Below are positions 49,835 through 58,813 of a DNA stretch of 64,000 bases, piece after piece. A program made the translations under genes and the position numbers. The notes beneath the pieces were generated by a model. That model saw only the letters and a program-made list of their open reading frames with translations, was not told the origin of the DNA and made no database searches. Within the stretch, counting starts at the first letter, position 1. The number at the start of each line of letters is the position of its first letter. Source of the stretch: JAZPYZ01 sp045544455 (GTDB taxonomy: Bacteria; Bacillota; Clostridia; Oscillospirales; Acutalibacteraceae); NCBI GenBank assembly GCA_045544455.1, contig JAZPYZ010000018.1:1-64000 (forward strand). Direction: 5' to 3'.

Positions 49835-50725
49835 TTATTTGGGCATTTTGGCCAAGTGTTTGGCCAACATCACGAGCGCTTTCTGATACCGGTCGCGAAT
49901 CACTTCGGGCATCTCTTTACCATGCGCGTGGGTTTCAATCGACAACGCACCGTCGAACCCAATCTCATGCAGTGCGCGGGAGAATTCGTTCCATTGATAC
50001 GCGCGGGAATAATCGCGCCAATCCTTTGCACCGAAGAAGGGGAGGAAATGTTCATCCTGTCCTTTACCACGGTTGTCGTGTACGTGCACCGATGCCAGAT
50101 ATTCCTTGCCGATGAGTTTCACCGATTCTGCTAGATCCTCTTTGCACACAAAGCAGTGACCGGTATCCAAACATACCTTCATGTTCGGAGAATTGATCTT
50201 TTTTACAAATTCCAAGATCTCGGCCGGCCGCGATAAGGTCAACGCCGGAAACGGCATGTTTTCAAAGTTGATTACCACGTTGTGTTTTTCGGCGACCTTA
50301 ACGAGTTTCGAGAAGAACTCGAAGTTCATCTCATAAAACGTCTCCGGTTCGGGATTTTCCCAACAACCGAACGGCATAATGGGGTGGATAATCCAGTTTT
50401 TGATCCCCAAAATGGCGGTCGCTTCGATCGAACGGCTCATTTTTTCAAACCGTTCGGCGCGATCTTCTTCGGTCGCGTCCTGCGGCGGATACCGCCACGG
50501 ACCGTGTGCCTGATACAGTTCTATGCCGATCTCTTCGGCGGCTTGTTTGGTGTCGAGGAAATATTGTTCAAATTCCGCTTGTGGCAGTTTAAACAAATCG
50601 CTATCCACTTGACCGACAATGCCGTAATCGATGCAGTCGTACCCCAACGATTTGATCTTTTTCATGCCGGCGACAAAATCGTCCCCGTACCGAAAATACG
50701 AACTCGATACAATACCGATCTTCAT
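49835..50725 (-). CDS. Sugar phosphate isomerase/epimerase family protein (second of pair)
   Basis: The 296-residue protein has the xylose isomerase-like TIM barrel pattern: KIGIVSSSYFRYGDDF start, HGPWRYPPQDAT, INFENMPFPA with a metal-binding Glu, CLDTGHCFV, SVHVHDNRG and LSIETHA. I use ATG 50725 with AGGGGG rather than the longer frame. It is four bases after its upstream paralog and clearly related to it (shared HGPWRYPP, NFENMPFPALTL), so the pair arose by duplication. It probably isomerises or epimerises a sugar or sugar phosphate; the substrate is unknown. Confidence 0.85.
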   Translation of the reverse strand: MKIGIVSSSYFRYGDDFVAGMKKIKSLGYDCIDYGIVGQVDSDLFKLPQAEFEQYFLDTKQAAEEIGIELYQAHGPWRYPPQDATEEDRAERFEKMSRSIEATAILGIKNWIIHPIMPFGCWENPEPETFYEMNFEFFSKLVKVAEKHNVVINFENMPFPALTLSRPAEILEFVKKINSPNMKVCLDTGHCFVCKEDLAESVKLIGKEYLASVHVHDNRGKGQDEHFLPFFGAKDWRDYSRAYQWNEFSRALHEIGFDGALSIETHAHGKEMPEVIRDRYQKALVMLAKHLAKMPK

Positions 50726-50729
50726 AGCG

Positions 50730-51701
50730 TTATTCCCCCTTTTCCACGATATCCGCCAAATAGTTGAGCGAATCCACCAGCGTTTGTTCCATTTCAAAGC
50801 GTACGTCGTCCGGTACCGGCGGTTCCACCGAGCATTCCACCGTCAACGCGCCTTCGTAACCGATCTCGCGCAAGGCTTCGGCAAACGCGTGCCAGTTGCC
50901 CACGCCGGTGAACGGTAACCAGTGAATGTCTTCTTTGCCGTTGTTGCCGTGGATGTGGAAGGTGGACAGGTATTCTTTGCCAATCTGGCGTACCGCGTCT
51001 TCCATCGGAACACCGCACACCAAACTGTGCCCGGTATCCAAACACACTTTCATGTGCGGGGAATCGATTGCCTTAACAAAATCGACGATCTCCTGCGGTC
51101 TGGCCAAGGTCAGCGCCGGGAAGGGCATATTTTCAAAGTTGATCACCACGTCGAGTTTCTCCGCCACTTTAACCAGTTCGGAGAAGAAATCAAAGTTGAT
51201 CTTCCAAAATTCTTCCGGGTTGGGGTTTTGCCACGCACCGTACGGCATCAACGGGTGAATAACAAAGTTTTTGCACCCAAGATACGCGCAGGCTTCCATT
51301 TCGCGCACCATCATGCCAAACCATTCGGCACGATCTTCCACGGTGCCGTCTTTCGGCGGATACCGCCACGGACCGTGCACTTGTTCGATGCCCATCCCGA
51401 CTTCGTCTGCAATCTTGCGAGCGGCCGTATAGTAGGTTTTCAGTTCTTCGTCCGAAGCATCTTTCAGTGCCCCGCATGCGAGAGATACCAAGTTGCAATC
51501 CATGGTATCGTAACCAAGTTCTTTCATGGTTTCCAATGCCGCACGAAGTTTTACAACGTCTTCTTCCAAAACGCCGTTCATCAAGAACAACGTCTGTCTG
51601 CCCATATTGTCGAATCCCAGTTTGTGGTGATGTTCCACCAATTCCCGCATTTTCGGGGTATCGGGTTTGATCCACGCACTGGCTCTACCACCGATCTTCA
51701 T
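50730..51701 (-). CDS. Sugar phosphate isomerase/epimerase family protein (first of pair)
   Basis: A 323-residue xylose isomerase-like TIM barrel with HGPWRYPPKDGT, INFENMPFPALTL, CLDTGHSLV, FHIHGNNGKED and LTVECSVEPP; the Glu, Asp, His set could bind a divalent metal. The start ATG 51701 follows a weak GTGAGG site; the upstream extension is hydrophobic and non-conserved. It is first of a two-gene operon with its own promoter. Together with the nearby FAD oxidoreductase and GH3 enzyme it suggests a sugar-interconversion locus. Confidence 0.85.
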   Translation of the reverse strand: MKIGGRASAWIKPDTPKMRELVEHHHKLGFDNMGRQTLFLMNGVLEEDVVKLRAALETMKELGYDTMDCNLVSLACGALKDASDEELKTYYTAARKIADEVGMGIEQVHGPWRYPPKDGTVEDRAEWFGMMVREMEACAYLGCKNFVIHPLMPYGAWQNPNPEEFWKINFDFFSELVKVAEKLDVVINFENMPFPALTLARPQEIVDFVKAIDSPHMKVCLDTGHSLVCGVPMEDAVRQIGKEYLSTFHIHGNNGKEDIHWLPFTGVGNWHAFAEALREIGYEGALTVECSVEPPVPDDVRFEMEQTLVDSLNYLADIVEKGE

Positions 51702-51753
51702 ACACAACGCCTCACTTTGCTCGCCCGCTTTTATCGGACGTTTTCTTGTTTTA

Positions 51754-51782
51754 AGAATAGCATAAACGCCGCATAAAAACAA
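51754..51782 (-). promoter_or_regulatory. Promoter of the isomerase pair
   Basis: On the minus strand TTGTTT (51777-51782), 17 bp, TATTCT (51754-51759). Confidence 0.6.
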
Positions 51783-51823
51783 TAAAATATTGCACAAAAT
51801 TGCCTTTCAAAAAGTGGCGTTTG

Positions 51824-53209
51824 TTACGAAACAGTGCTTTTTTCAGCCGGCTCGGTCGGTTTGGGAGCGTGCGGTACTTTATCAGCCAGAAGGGCCGGCC
51901 AGTTGGTGGTGAGATAGAGGAACACACCAAGTCCTCCGTCCGCAACCCAGGAACCAACCCACCCGATGAACACGCCGTACATACCGTACGTTCCGACCAA
52001 CAACGCCGTCAACACGATCCGCACGATCGAACCGAACATCGTGGTCGCGATCAGCGCACGCATCACGCCGCATCCGCGGAAATACGAGTGGAACAGGTTT
52101 CCCAACATGTTAAAGATAATAAACGGCATGCAATATTGCGCAAACTGTGCCGCATAAGTCGCCGCCATCCCAGTGTCCCCCGTGCCGAGAAACAACGTGG
52201 ATACCCCATTCGGGAACAGGACGCAGGCCAACATCCCGGGCAGGGTGACGATCAAGCCTTGCAACGCGCCGGCACGCACCCCTTTTTTCAGGTTACCCAG
52301 TTCGCCGGCACCGATCGATTGCGCTGTATATGCGGACAGAGCCTTCGAGGCGTTGAATATCAATGCGGTGCACAAAGAGGTGAGTTTCGTCTGCACCGAA
52401 TACGCCGCCGAGGCATCCGCGCCGAGCATATTGGTGAAGGGGGAGAGGATCATGCTGGCAAAATACATCGACAACTGCTGAAACGAGGTCGGCAACGAAT
52501 AGCGGAGTATGTCCGGTAACAACATGCGGTCAAACCGCGTTTTCAGATTTTGAACACCCATCTCTTTGTAACAACGCCGCAACTTGAACAGATATATAAT
52601 GACGACCGTCAGATTACCGGCGATGCTGGAGATCGCCAATCCCATCGGCCCGATGTTGAAACAACCCACGATGATTAGATTGCCGACCAAATTGATCGAC
52701 ATCGACAAAATGGACATCACAGAGGTGAATCCGCTGACACCAAACGCGTGCATCACGCAGACAAACGCGTGGTGGAAGATAAACAGCGGTAACCCGATCA
52801 TATACACGATAAAATACGCCGCCGCATCTTGGCGAAGTGCCGGATCAACCTGTAAAAAATCAAAAATGATCGGTTGACAGAGAATGATCAATATCGAAGT
52901 GGCGATTACCGCCGCCCCCATCAGTAAAAAGTTGGTGGTCACGGCTTTTTTGATTCCGGCGTAATCTTTGGCCCCAAACATCTTGGCCAGCAACACCCCA
53001 AATCCGGTGCTATATCCCCAAAAGATGGACGACACAAACTGAATAAACGGTTCGGTCGCGCCCAGCGACGCCAACCCATTATCAAAAAACCATCCGGCCA
53101 TGATGGCGTTGACGGTGCTGAACATCTGGCTGAGCACCCCGGACAACACCAACGGAATGGAAAACAGAAAGAAGGTTTTGTAAATGTTTCCTTTGGTCAG
53201 ATCTTTCAC
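51824..53209 (-). CDS. MATE-family transporter (second)
   Basis: The 461-residue protein has twelve hydrophobic segments and MATE motifs (IPLVLSGVLSQMFSTVNAIMAGWF, later SLPTSFQQLSMYF). I choose GTG 53209, giving VKDLTKGNIYK, because GGAG lies nine bases upstream; ATG 53218 and TTG 53230 are in frame but too close to that site. It is divergent from the DeoR regulator, sharing overlapping promoters with it. Substrate unknown. Confidence 0.85.
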   Translation of the reverse strand: MKDLTKGNIYKTFFLFSIPLVLSGVLSQMFSTVNAIMAGWFFDNGLASLGATEPFIQFVSSIFWGYSTGFGVLLAKMFGAKDYAGIKKAVTTNFLLMGAAVIATSILIILCQPIIFDFLQVDPALRQDAAAYFIVYMIGLPLFIFHHAFVCVMHAFGVSGFTSVMSILSMSINLVGNLIIVGCFNIGPMGLAISSIAGNLTVVIIYLFKLRRCYKEMGVQNLKTRFDRMLLPDILRYSLPTSFQQLSMYFASMILSPFTNMLGADASAAYSVQTKLTSLCTALIFNASKALSAYTAQSIGAGELGNLKKGVRAGALQGLIVTLPGMLACVLFPNGVSTLFLGTGDTGMAATYAAQFAQYCMPFIIFNMLGNLFHSYFRGCGVMRALIATTMFGSIVRIVLTALLVGTYGMYGVFIGWVGSWVADGGLGVFLYLTTNWPALLADKVPHAPKPTEPAEKSTVS

Positions 53210-53223
53210 CGTGCTCATCTCCG

Positions 53224-53319
53224 TTGACAATGAGAAATTGAACTGCTATAATCATAGTAAATTTATCAAGAATTTGCAATATGAGTTTAAAATGTTGACA
53301 AATTCTCATGTTTTCTCAT
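53224..53319. promoter_or_regulatory. Divergent MATE/deoR promoters with ATGAGAA boxes
   Basis: Plus strand: perfect TTGACA (53224-53229), 17 bp, perfect TATAAT (53247-53252) for the regulator. Minus strand: TTGCAA (53274-53279), 17 bp, TATGAT (53251-53256) for MATE; the two -10 elements overlap by two bases. ATGAGAA at 53230-53236 and its complement TTCTCAT at 53303-53309 and 53313-53319 (10 bp apart) are candidate operators. Confidence 0.7.
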
Positions 53320-53335
53320 GAAAAGAGGGGTATTT

Positions 53336-54076
53336 ATGCACCAAAACGACCGTTTGGAAGATATTCTGAGAATTTTGAAAAAGCATGGGTACGTCACGGT
53401 CAAGTTTTTGACCGAAGAATTGCATTATTCCACCGCCACCATCAACCGCGATCTCAACCGTTTGCAGGAGCAACAGTTGGTTAAACGCAGTTACGGAGGA
53501 GTGGAGATCGTCGAACAGCAGGGGATTCCGCTGCGGTTTCGCTACCACAAGATGCGCGCCGCCAAAGACCATATTGCGAAATGCGCCGCGACCTATATCC
53601 AAGATGGCGACGTGGTGTTTATCGATGCTACCACGACAACACAGTGCATGGTTCCGCACATCGTCAACAAAGATATCACCGTCATCACCAACAACCTCAC
53701 CATCGTGTCGTATCTGAGCGAACACGGGGTCAAGGTGGTGTGTACCGGCGGCACAGTGGTAGAGGTCCCCTGTTTTCTCGGAGGACGAGATGCCCTCGCT
53801 ACCATCGATCGGTACCGCGCGGATAAACTGTTTTTCTCGGCAGGCACGTTGTTGGAAGACGGCCAGATCGGCCGGGTGAATTTTGAAATTGTATCGGCGA
53901 TGCGTCGCCACGCGAAAGAAACCTTTCTACTCGTCGACCACGAAAAGTTTGGTGCCAAAACGCTGGACGTGCGCATGAGTTTAAACGACGTAGACTATGT
54001 GATTAGCGATTGTGAGATCGATGCACCCCTTAGAGAAACGTTCCCGAACGTGCAATTCATCCAAGCGCGGGATTGA
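53336..54076 (+). CDS. DeoR-family transcriptional regulator
   Basis: The 246-residue protein has an N-terminal DeoR helix-turn-helix (VTVKFLTEELHYSTATINRDLNRLQEQ) and a C-terminal sugar-phosphate-sensing domain of the DeoRC type (FIDATTTTQCMVPHI, TNNLTIV, CTGGTV, DKLFFSAGTL). ATG 53336 follows AAGAGGGG; the ATG at 53318 lacks such a site. It probably senses a phosphorylated sugar and controls itself and the divergent MATE gene. Confidence 0.9.
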   Translation: MHQNDRLEDILRILKKHGYVTVKFLTEELHYSTATINRDLNRLQEQQLVKRSYGGVEIVEQQGIPLRFRYHKMRAAKDHIAKCAATYIQDGDVVFIDATTTTQCMVPHIVNKDITVITNNLTIVSYLSEHGVKVVCTGGTVVEVPCFLGGRDALATIDRYRADKLFFSAGTLLEDGQIGRVNFEIVSAMRRHAKETFLLVDHEKFGAKTLDVRMSLNDVDYVISDCEIDAPLRETFPNVQFIQARD

Positions 54077-54102
54077 CCAAGTGGCTTTGCCTGTGCTATA
54101 AT
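54073..54102 (+). promoter_or_regulatory. proBA promoter
   Basis: TTGACC (54073-54078, overlapping the deoR stop), 18 bp, TATAAT (54097-54102). Confidence 0.75.
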
Positions 54103-54133
54103 ACCGTATTATCTCTTGTGGGAGTGAACCCAA

Positions 54134-54928
54134 ATGTCGAACATTCAACAAGCCAAACGCATTGTCATTAAGGTCGGTACCTCTACCTTGACCTATCAAA
54201 ACGGCAAGGTGAATATCCGCGCTATCGACGCGTTGTGTCGGGTGTTGTGCGATCTGCAAAACGCCGGCCACGAAATGGTGCTGGTCAGTTCCGGCGCGGT
54301 CGGCGTCGGCGTCGGGAAGTTGGGCCTTTCCGCCCGCCCGAAAGAACTTAGCGAAAAACAGGCATGCGCCGCGGTTGGACAGTGTGAATTGATGTTTTTA
54401 TACGATAAACTCTGCAGCGAATACCACCAAACGGTGGCGCAGATCTTGTTGACGTATGACGTGACTGCCGAAGAAACCAAACGCCGCAACGTTATCAATA
54501 CCTTCCGGTCGTTGATGCAGATGGGCGTCATACCGGTGGTTAACGAAAACGATACCGTCGCCACCGACGAACTTGAAGGCGACCATTTTGGCGATAACGA
54601 TACCTTGTCGGCTATCGTGGCCGAACTGGCCGAAGCCGATTTGTTGGTATTGCTCACCGATATCGACGGATTATACACCGCCGATCCGCGAAAAGATCCC
54701 GATGCTACCAAGATCGATAAACTCGTCGGTGTGAGTGAGGCGGATATCGCGCTTGCCGGTGGGGCCGGTTCGGCCAGAGGCACCGGCGGCATGCACACCA
54801 AACTCGTTGCCGCGCGGCACGCGTTGCGGTTTGATATCCCCACCGTTATCATGGCCGGTGACCAACCGGCACGGTTGTATGACCTGCTCGCCGGCGAAGC
54901 CGTCGGCACCCTGATCGATAAGGAGTAA
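54134..54928 (+). CDS. proB: Glutamate 5-kinase
   Basis: ProB phosphorylates glutamate, the first step of proline synthesis. The 264-residue protein has the amino-acid-kinase fold (IVIKVGTSTLT, VSSGAVGVG, NENDTV, DIDGLYTADPR, GTGGMHTKLVAA) and ends before the PUA domain found in longer ProB proteins; such short forms are known. GGGAG lies before ATG 54134. It forms an operon with proA, five bases apart. Confidence 0.95.
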   Translation: MSNIQQAKRIVIKVGTSTLTYQNGKVNIRAIDALCRVLCDLQNAGHEMVLVSSGAVGVGVGKLGLSARPKELSEKQACAAVGQCELMFLYDKLCSEYHQTVAQILLTYDVTAEETKRRNVINTFRSLMQMGVIPVVNENDTVATDELEGDHFGDNDTLSAIVAELAEADLLVLLTDIDGLYTADPRKDPDATKIDKLVGVSEADIALAGGAGSARGTGGMHTKLVAARHALRFDIPTVIMAGDQPARLYDLLAGEAVGTLIDKE

Positions 54929-54933
54929 TCGAT

Positions 54934-56181
54934 ATGTTTGATATACGTGCTTTGGCCGCCCGTGCGCGCACAGCGTCAGTCGGTCTGGCGACGGCCGATA
55001 CCGCCGCCAAAAATGCCGCGCTTGCCGCGATGGCCGATGCCATCGATGCTAAGCGCCGAGAGATTTTAACCGCGAACGCCGCCGATATCGAAGCGGCCGC
55101 CGCGGCCGGCCTTTCGCCCCAACTGATCGAACGGTTGACCTTAAACGATGCGCGGATCGACGGGATTTGTGCCGGTATTCGCAACGTGATTTCGTTGCCC
55201 GATCCGATTGGCGAGACGATCGATGCGTTCACCACCGAGACCGGTTTGGATATCCGGAAAATTCGGGTACCGTTCGGGGTGATCGGCATCATCTACGAAG
55301 CGCGTCCCAACGTCACGGCGGACGCCGCGGCGTTGTGTCTCAAAGCCGGCAGTGCGGTGATCCTGCGCGGCGGGAAAGAGGCGATTCGTTCCAACACGGC
55401 GTTGGTGGGCGCGATGCGCGCCGGTCTTTCGTCTGTCGGACAAGATCCCGACGTGGTGCTGTTGGTGGAAGATACCTCTCGCGAAACCGCCACCGCCATG
55501 ATGAAACTTAACGGTCTGATCGACGTGTTGATTCCGCGCGGCGGTGCCGGTTTGATTCGCACCCTGGTCGAGAACGCGACCGTACCGGTCATCGAAACCG
55601 GTACCGGCAACTGCCATGTATACGTGGATGCCGCCGCCGATATCGAGATGGCAAAAAACATCATCGTCAACGCCAAAGCGTCTCGTCCGTCGGTATGTAA
55701 TGCGGCCGAAACCTTGTTGGTTCATCGCGATATCGCCGCCAAAGCGTTGCCGGTCTTAGCTGCGGCGCTCAAAGAGGCCGGCGTATCCTTGCGTGGTTGT
55801 GACCGTGCGTGTTCGTTGATCCCGTTTGAGATCGAACCGGCGACCGACGCCGATTTTGCTACCGAATTTTTAGATTATATCTTAGCGGTTCGGGTGGTCG
55901 ATTCGCTGGATGAAGCGGTTGCCCACATCCGCCGTTATACCACCGGCCACAGCGAATGTATCGTCACCGCGGACGAAACGGCCGCTTCGCGGTTCGCCGC
56001 CGCTATTGATGCCGCCGTGGTGTACGTCAATGCCTCCACCCGTTTTACCGACGGGGGTGAGTTCGGCTACGGCGCGGAAATCGGCATCTCCACCCAAAAA
56101 CTGCATGCGCGCGGCCCGATGGGGTTGCGTGAAATGACCTCGATGAAATACCTGGTTCGGGGAACCGGACAAATTCGATAA
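54934..56181 (+). CDS. proA: Gamma-glutamyl phosphate reductase
   Basis: ProA reduces glutamyl phosphate to glutamate semialdehyde. The 415-residue aldehyde-dehydrogenase-fold protein has PFGVIGIIYEARPNVT, IPRGGAGLI, and the catalytic-Cys region SRPSVCNAAETLL, then FTDGGEFGYGAEIGIST. ATAAGGAG precedes ATG 54934. proC is not in the window. Confidence 0.96.
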   Translation: MFDIRALAARARTASVGLATADTAAKNAALAAMADAIDAKRREILTANAADIEAAAAAGLSPQLIERLTLNDARIDGICAGIRNVISLPDPIGETIDAFTTETGLDIRKIRVPFGVIGIIYEARPNVTADAAALCLKAGSAVILRGGKEAIRSNTALVGAMRAGLSSVGQDPDVVLLVEDTSRETATAMMKLNGLIDVLIPRGGAGLIRTLVENATVPVIETGTGNCHVYVDAAADIEMAKNIIVNAKASRPSVCNAAETLLVHRDIAAKALPVLAAALKEAGVSLRGCDRACSLIPFEIEPATDADFATEFLDYILAVRVVDSLDEAVAHIRRYTTGHSECIVTADETAASRFAAAIDAAVVYVNASTRFTDGGEFGYGAEIGISTQKLHARGPMGLREMTSMKYLVRGTGQIR

Positions 56182-56199
56182 AACAAAGGGGTGACCTAC

Positions 56200-56994
56200 G
56201 TGAACGATTGGGAAAAACTCGAAACGTCTGCCGAAGATTTAGCAACCGAACCGATTTTTACCGCCGAAGAGGTGGAAGAGATCGTCCAACGCCGGGCTCA
56301 CACCCGTCGATCCAAACTGGCGGCTCCGCTTGGCTTTATCTTATTGTTGCTTTCGGCGATCGGTGTGTTTGCGATCGTGGACCTGGCGATCGGGTTGATC
56401 GCCGGCATCGGCAATATCGACGAAGTGTCTGTCGCCGCGACCGATTTTCTGAAACCGATCTTGGTTCAAGCGCCTGCTTCACTCGATTCCACCGACGATA
56501 ACGAACGCGACGATCTGATCATGGCGGCCATTTGGCGTGTGGTAGAGGATGAACGTATTCGCCAACTGCAACAACACACCACCGATGGTCGGTATCCGGT
56601 CGATGAATACGGTCGCTACCGATTGCCGATCGATAACGTAAACGCGGCATATGCCACCTTGTTTGGAGACGATGCTAAACCGCACCACCATTCGATCGGA
56701 GAGGCGGAAAACAAGGCGTTGATCACCCAATACGATAAAAAGGACGGTTGTTACTACGTGCCGTCCACCGCCGCGTCGTCGTTGTATCACACCATCTTGA
56801 TCGACGCATCGCGCAAAGGAAACGTGTTGTCGCTCGAAATCGGCTTTGTGCCGACGATGGATCTGTCGTATGACGATCAAGGCCGGCTCATCGAACCCGA
56901 ACCGAGCGCCGCCGTATATCGGCAAGTGTATGCGGTCAAGGTGCTCGATGAAGATAAAGGTAAATTCGCGTTACAATCCATCACCGACAAATAA
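56200..56994 (+). CDS. Single-pass membrane protein of unknown function
   Basis: I place the start at GTG 56200, seven bases after AAAGGGGTG, giving 264 residues. An acidic cytoplasmic N-terminus (1-30) leads to one membrane segment (about 40-65), then an extracytoplasmic domain of about 200 residues with PVDEYGRYRLPIDNVNAAYATLFG and a beta-rich end. I do not recognise a named family. It follows proA by 18 bp and may be co-transcribed, but a role in proline synthesis is not implied. A strong terminator follows. Confidence 0.6.
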   Translation: MNDWEKLETSAEDLATEPIFTAEEVEEIVQRRAHTRRSKLAAPLGFILLLLSAIGVFAIVDLAIGLIAGIGNIDEVSVAATDFLKPILVQAPASLDSTDDNERDDLIMAAIWRVVEDERIRQLQQHTTDGRYPVDEYGRYRLPIDNVNAAYATLFGDDAKPHHHSIGEAENKALITQYDKKDGCYYVPSTAASSLYHTILIDASRKGNVLSLEIGFVPTMDLSYDDQGRLIEPEPSAAVYRQVYAVKVLDEDKGKFALQSITDK

Positions 56995-56997
56995 AAC

Positions 56998-57033
56998 AAA
57001 AAGAGACTTTGCCAAACAGCAAAGTCTCTTTTT
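56998..57033. terminator. Bidirectional terminator
   Basis: A 15-bp perfect stem (56998-57012 with 57019-57033) between two converging genes. Confidence 0.9.
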
Positions 57034-57038
57034 TATGT

Positions 57039-57680
57039 TCAAAATTCAATCGCCGGCAGTTCGGAGAAATCGTAGATATACCAATCGGCTACCGATTTGA
57101 TCTCCTCCACAAACTCATCGGAACTCGGATCGTACACACCACACACGCGCATACCGGCGGTTTTAGCGGTTTTGTCCGCGTTGTAGTTATCGTCCAAAAA
57201 CAACACCTTGTCCACCGGAACACCGATCTTTTTCGCCGCCATGTGATAGATGGCCGGATCGGCTTTACTGGTGTTGAAATCGTCGCAAGACCACACGTTG
57301 GTAAACAGATCGTAGAGTCCGTTGCGTTTCAAACACGGATCCAACACCGAGTGGGGGCTCGCGGTCAGCACGTTCAGATCATCGCCGCGCGCTTTCAGTT
57401 GTGTTAATACCTCGACCACGTGCTCTTTCGCTACGATACGATTGACGTAATCGTCTAGCGCATATTCGTTCGCCAAAGCCACAATATCGTCTTTTTTCAT
57501 GTTTAGGCCCAGCGAGATGTAATATTCTGCCGTTCCGCCGTATCCAAGCGGTGTAATGGTTTTCACCAAATCGTCGCCGTAGGGGATATCGTTTTCATCA
57601 AGCAACCGTTTCATCACCGCTACGAAAGTCGGCATCGAATCCACCAACGTCCCGTCAAAATCAAACAAATAATACGCCAT
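57039..57680 (-). CDS. HAD-superfamily hydrolase (phosphoglycolate phosphatase-like)
   Basis: The 213-residue protein has HAD motif I DFDGTLVDS, motif II VLTASP, a conserved Lys near SKADPAIY and motif III FLDDNYNADKTA. The helical cap (about 15-85) is that of the phosphoglycolate phosphatase/beta-phosphoglucomutase group. It is cytoplasmic; the substrate is a small phosphorylated metabolite of unknown identity. GGGGGG precedes the ATG at 57680. Confidence 0.85.
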   Translation of the reverse strand: MAYYLFDFDGTLVDSMPTFVAVMKRLLDENDIPYGDDLVKTITPLGYGGTAEYYISLGLNMKKDDIVALANEYALDDYVNRIVAKEHVVEVLTQLKARGDDLNVLTASPHSVLDPCLKRNGLYDLFTNVWSCDDFNTSKADPAIYHMAAKKIGVPVDKVLFLDDNYNADKTAKTAGMRVCGVYDPSSDEFVEEIKSVADWYIYDFSELPAIEF

Positions 57681-57748
57681 TGCCGGTAACCCCCCGCCCC
57701 AAAAAACTATCGCATATTATATCACAAATCTCATGTTTGTCAATCTAC

Positions 57749-57784
57749 AAAAAAAGCGGATGCCGGGTAGGCATCCGCTTTTTT
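57749..57784. terminator. Terminator after the SPFH gene
   Basis: GCGGATGCC (57756-57764) pairs with GGCATCCGC (57770-57778), flanked by A-run and T-run; usable in both directions. Confidence 0.85.
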
Positions 57785-57791
57785 ACAAAAC

Positions 57792-58733
57792 TCAGTTATC
57801 ACAACAGGGATCGACCTTTTCGGGTGTTACCGGGGTGGCGGCCGGCACGGTCGTGTCACCAAGTCCGGTCGTTTCCGAGAACAACACGTTTGCTTTGGTC
57901 ATGTTGACAGCATCGGTTGGCACAATGATTTTAGACGCACGTCCGTTAGACATCGACACCAGCGCTTCATACTTTTTCAGTTCCAACAAAGCCGTATCGG
58001 CACCGACTTTTTTAAGTGCCGCCAACCCGTCCGCCTCTGCTTGTTTGGCCAGCAAAATGGCTTTGGCCTCACCTTCGGCTCGGGCGATCCGCGCATCGCG
58101 TTCCCCTTCTGCAGCGAGGATCATCGCTTGTTTATCCCCTTCTGCCCGGGTGATGACCGCCGCCTTGTGTCCTTCGGCTTCGAGCAAGGTTTCGCGGCGA
58201 TCGCGTTCCGCTTTCATTTGTTTTTCCATAGCGTTTTGGATTTCGGCCGGCGGAATGATATTTTTTAATTCCACGCGATTAACCTTAATGCCCCATTGAT
58301 CGGTGGCCGAGTCCAAGATATCGGTCATTTTACCGTTGATGGTATCGCGCGAGGTCAAGGTATCGTCCAATTCAAGTTCGCCCACCAAGTTACGCAAGGT
58401 GGTCGCGGTCAGATTGGATAACGCGCTGATCGGATTAACGGCGCCATACGTAAACAGTTTCGCATCAAACACCTTAAAATACACTACGGTGTCGATCTGC
58501 ATGGTGACGTTATCTTTTGTGATTACCGGTTGCGGTGGCGAATCCAATACCTGTTCTTTAAGTGTGACCTTTTTAGCGATCCGATCGATGATCGGAACCA
58601 AAAAGTGCAAACCGGCGGTCCAGGTTTTCTGGTATTTACCCAGCCGTTCCACCACAAATTCGGTCGCTTGCGGCACGATCTTCAGTCCCACCGCCAACAC
58701 CAACATAACGATTACCAATACAATCCAAGCCAT
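57792..58733 (-). CDS. SPFH-domain (stomatin/QmcA-like) membrane protein
   Basis: The 313-residue protein has one N-terminal membrane segment (3-20), an SPFH/band 7 domain (about 22-180: ERLGKYQKTWTAGLHFLVPIIDRI, DTVVYFKV, LRNLVGELELDDTLTSRDTIN) and a long Ala/Glu/Arg coiled coil (about 185-265). Such proteins oligomerise into membrane cages and organise microdomains or support membrane proteases. The gene starts at ATG 58733 after AAAGGGTG; a longer frame upstream is not conserved. No NfeD partner gene is adjacent. The C-terminus ends in an unusual CCDN. Confidence 0.9.
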   Translation of the reverse strand: MAWIVLVIVMLVLAVGLKIVPQATEFVVERLGKYQKTWTAGLHFLVPIIDRIAKKVTLKEQVLDSPPQPVITKDNVTMQIDTVVYFKVFDAKLFTYGAVNPISALSNLTATTLRNLVGELELDDTLTSRDTINGKMTDILDSATDQWGIKVNRVELKNIIPPAEIQNAMEKQMKAERDRRETLLEAEGHKAAVITRAEGDKQAMILAAEGERDARIARAEGEAKAILLAKQAEADGLAALKKVGADTALLELKKYEALVSMSNGRASKIIVPTDAVNMTKANVLFSETTGLGDTTVPAATPVTPEKVDPCCDN

Positions 58734-58770
58734 ATAAATCACCCTTTCTTTATGGTGTATGTCTAATGAT

Positions 58771-58799
58771 AGTATAATATGCTGCCAAATATCTGTCAA
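58771..58799 (-). promoter_or_regulatory. SPFH gene promoter
   Basis: On the minus strand TTGACA (58794-58799), 17 bp, TATACT (58771-58776). Confidence 0.8.
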
Positions 58800-58813
58800 C
58801 GATATTTGTCGAA

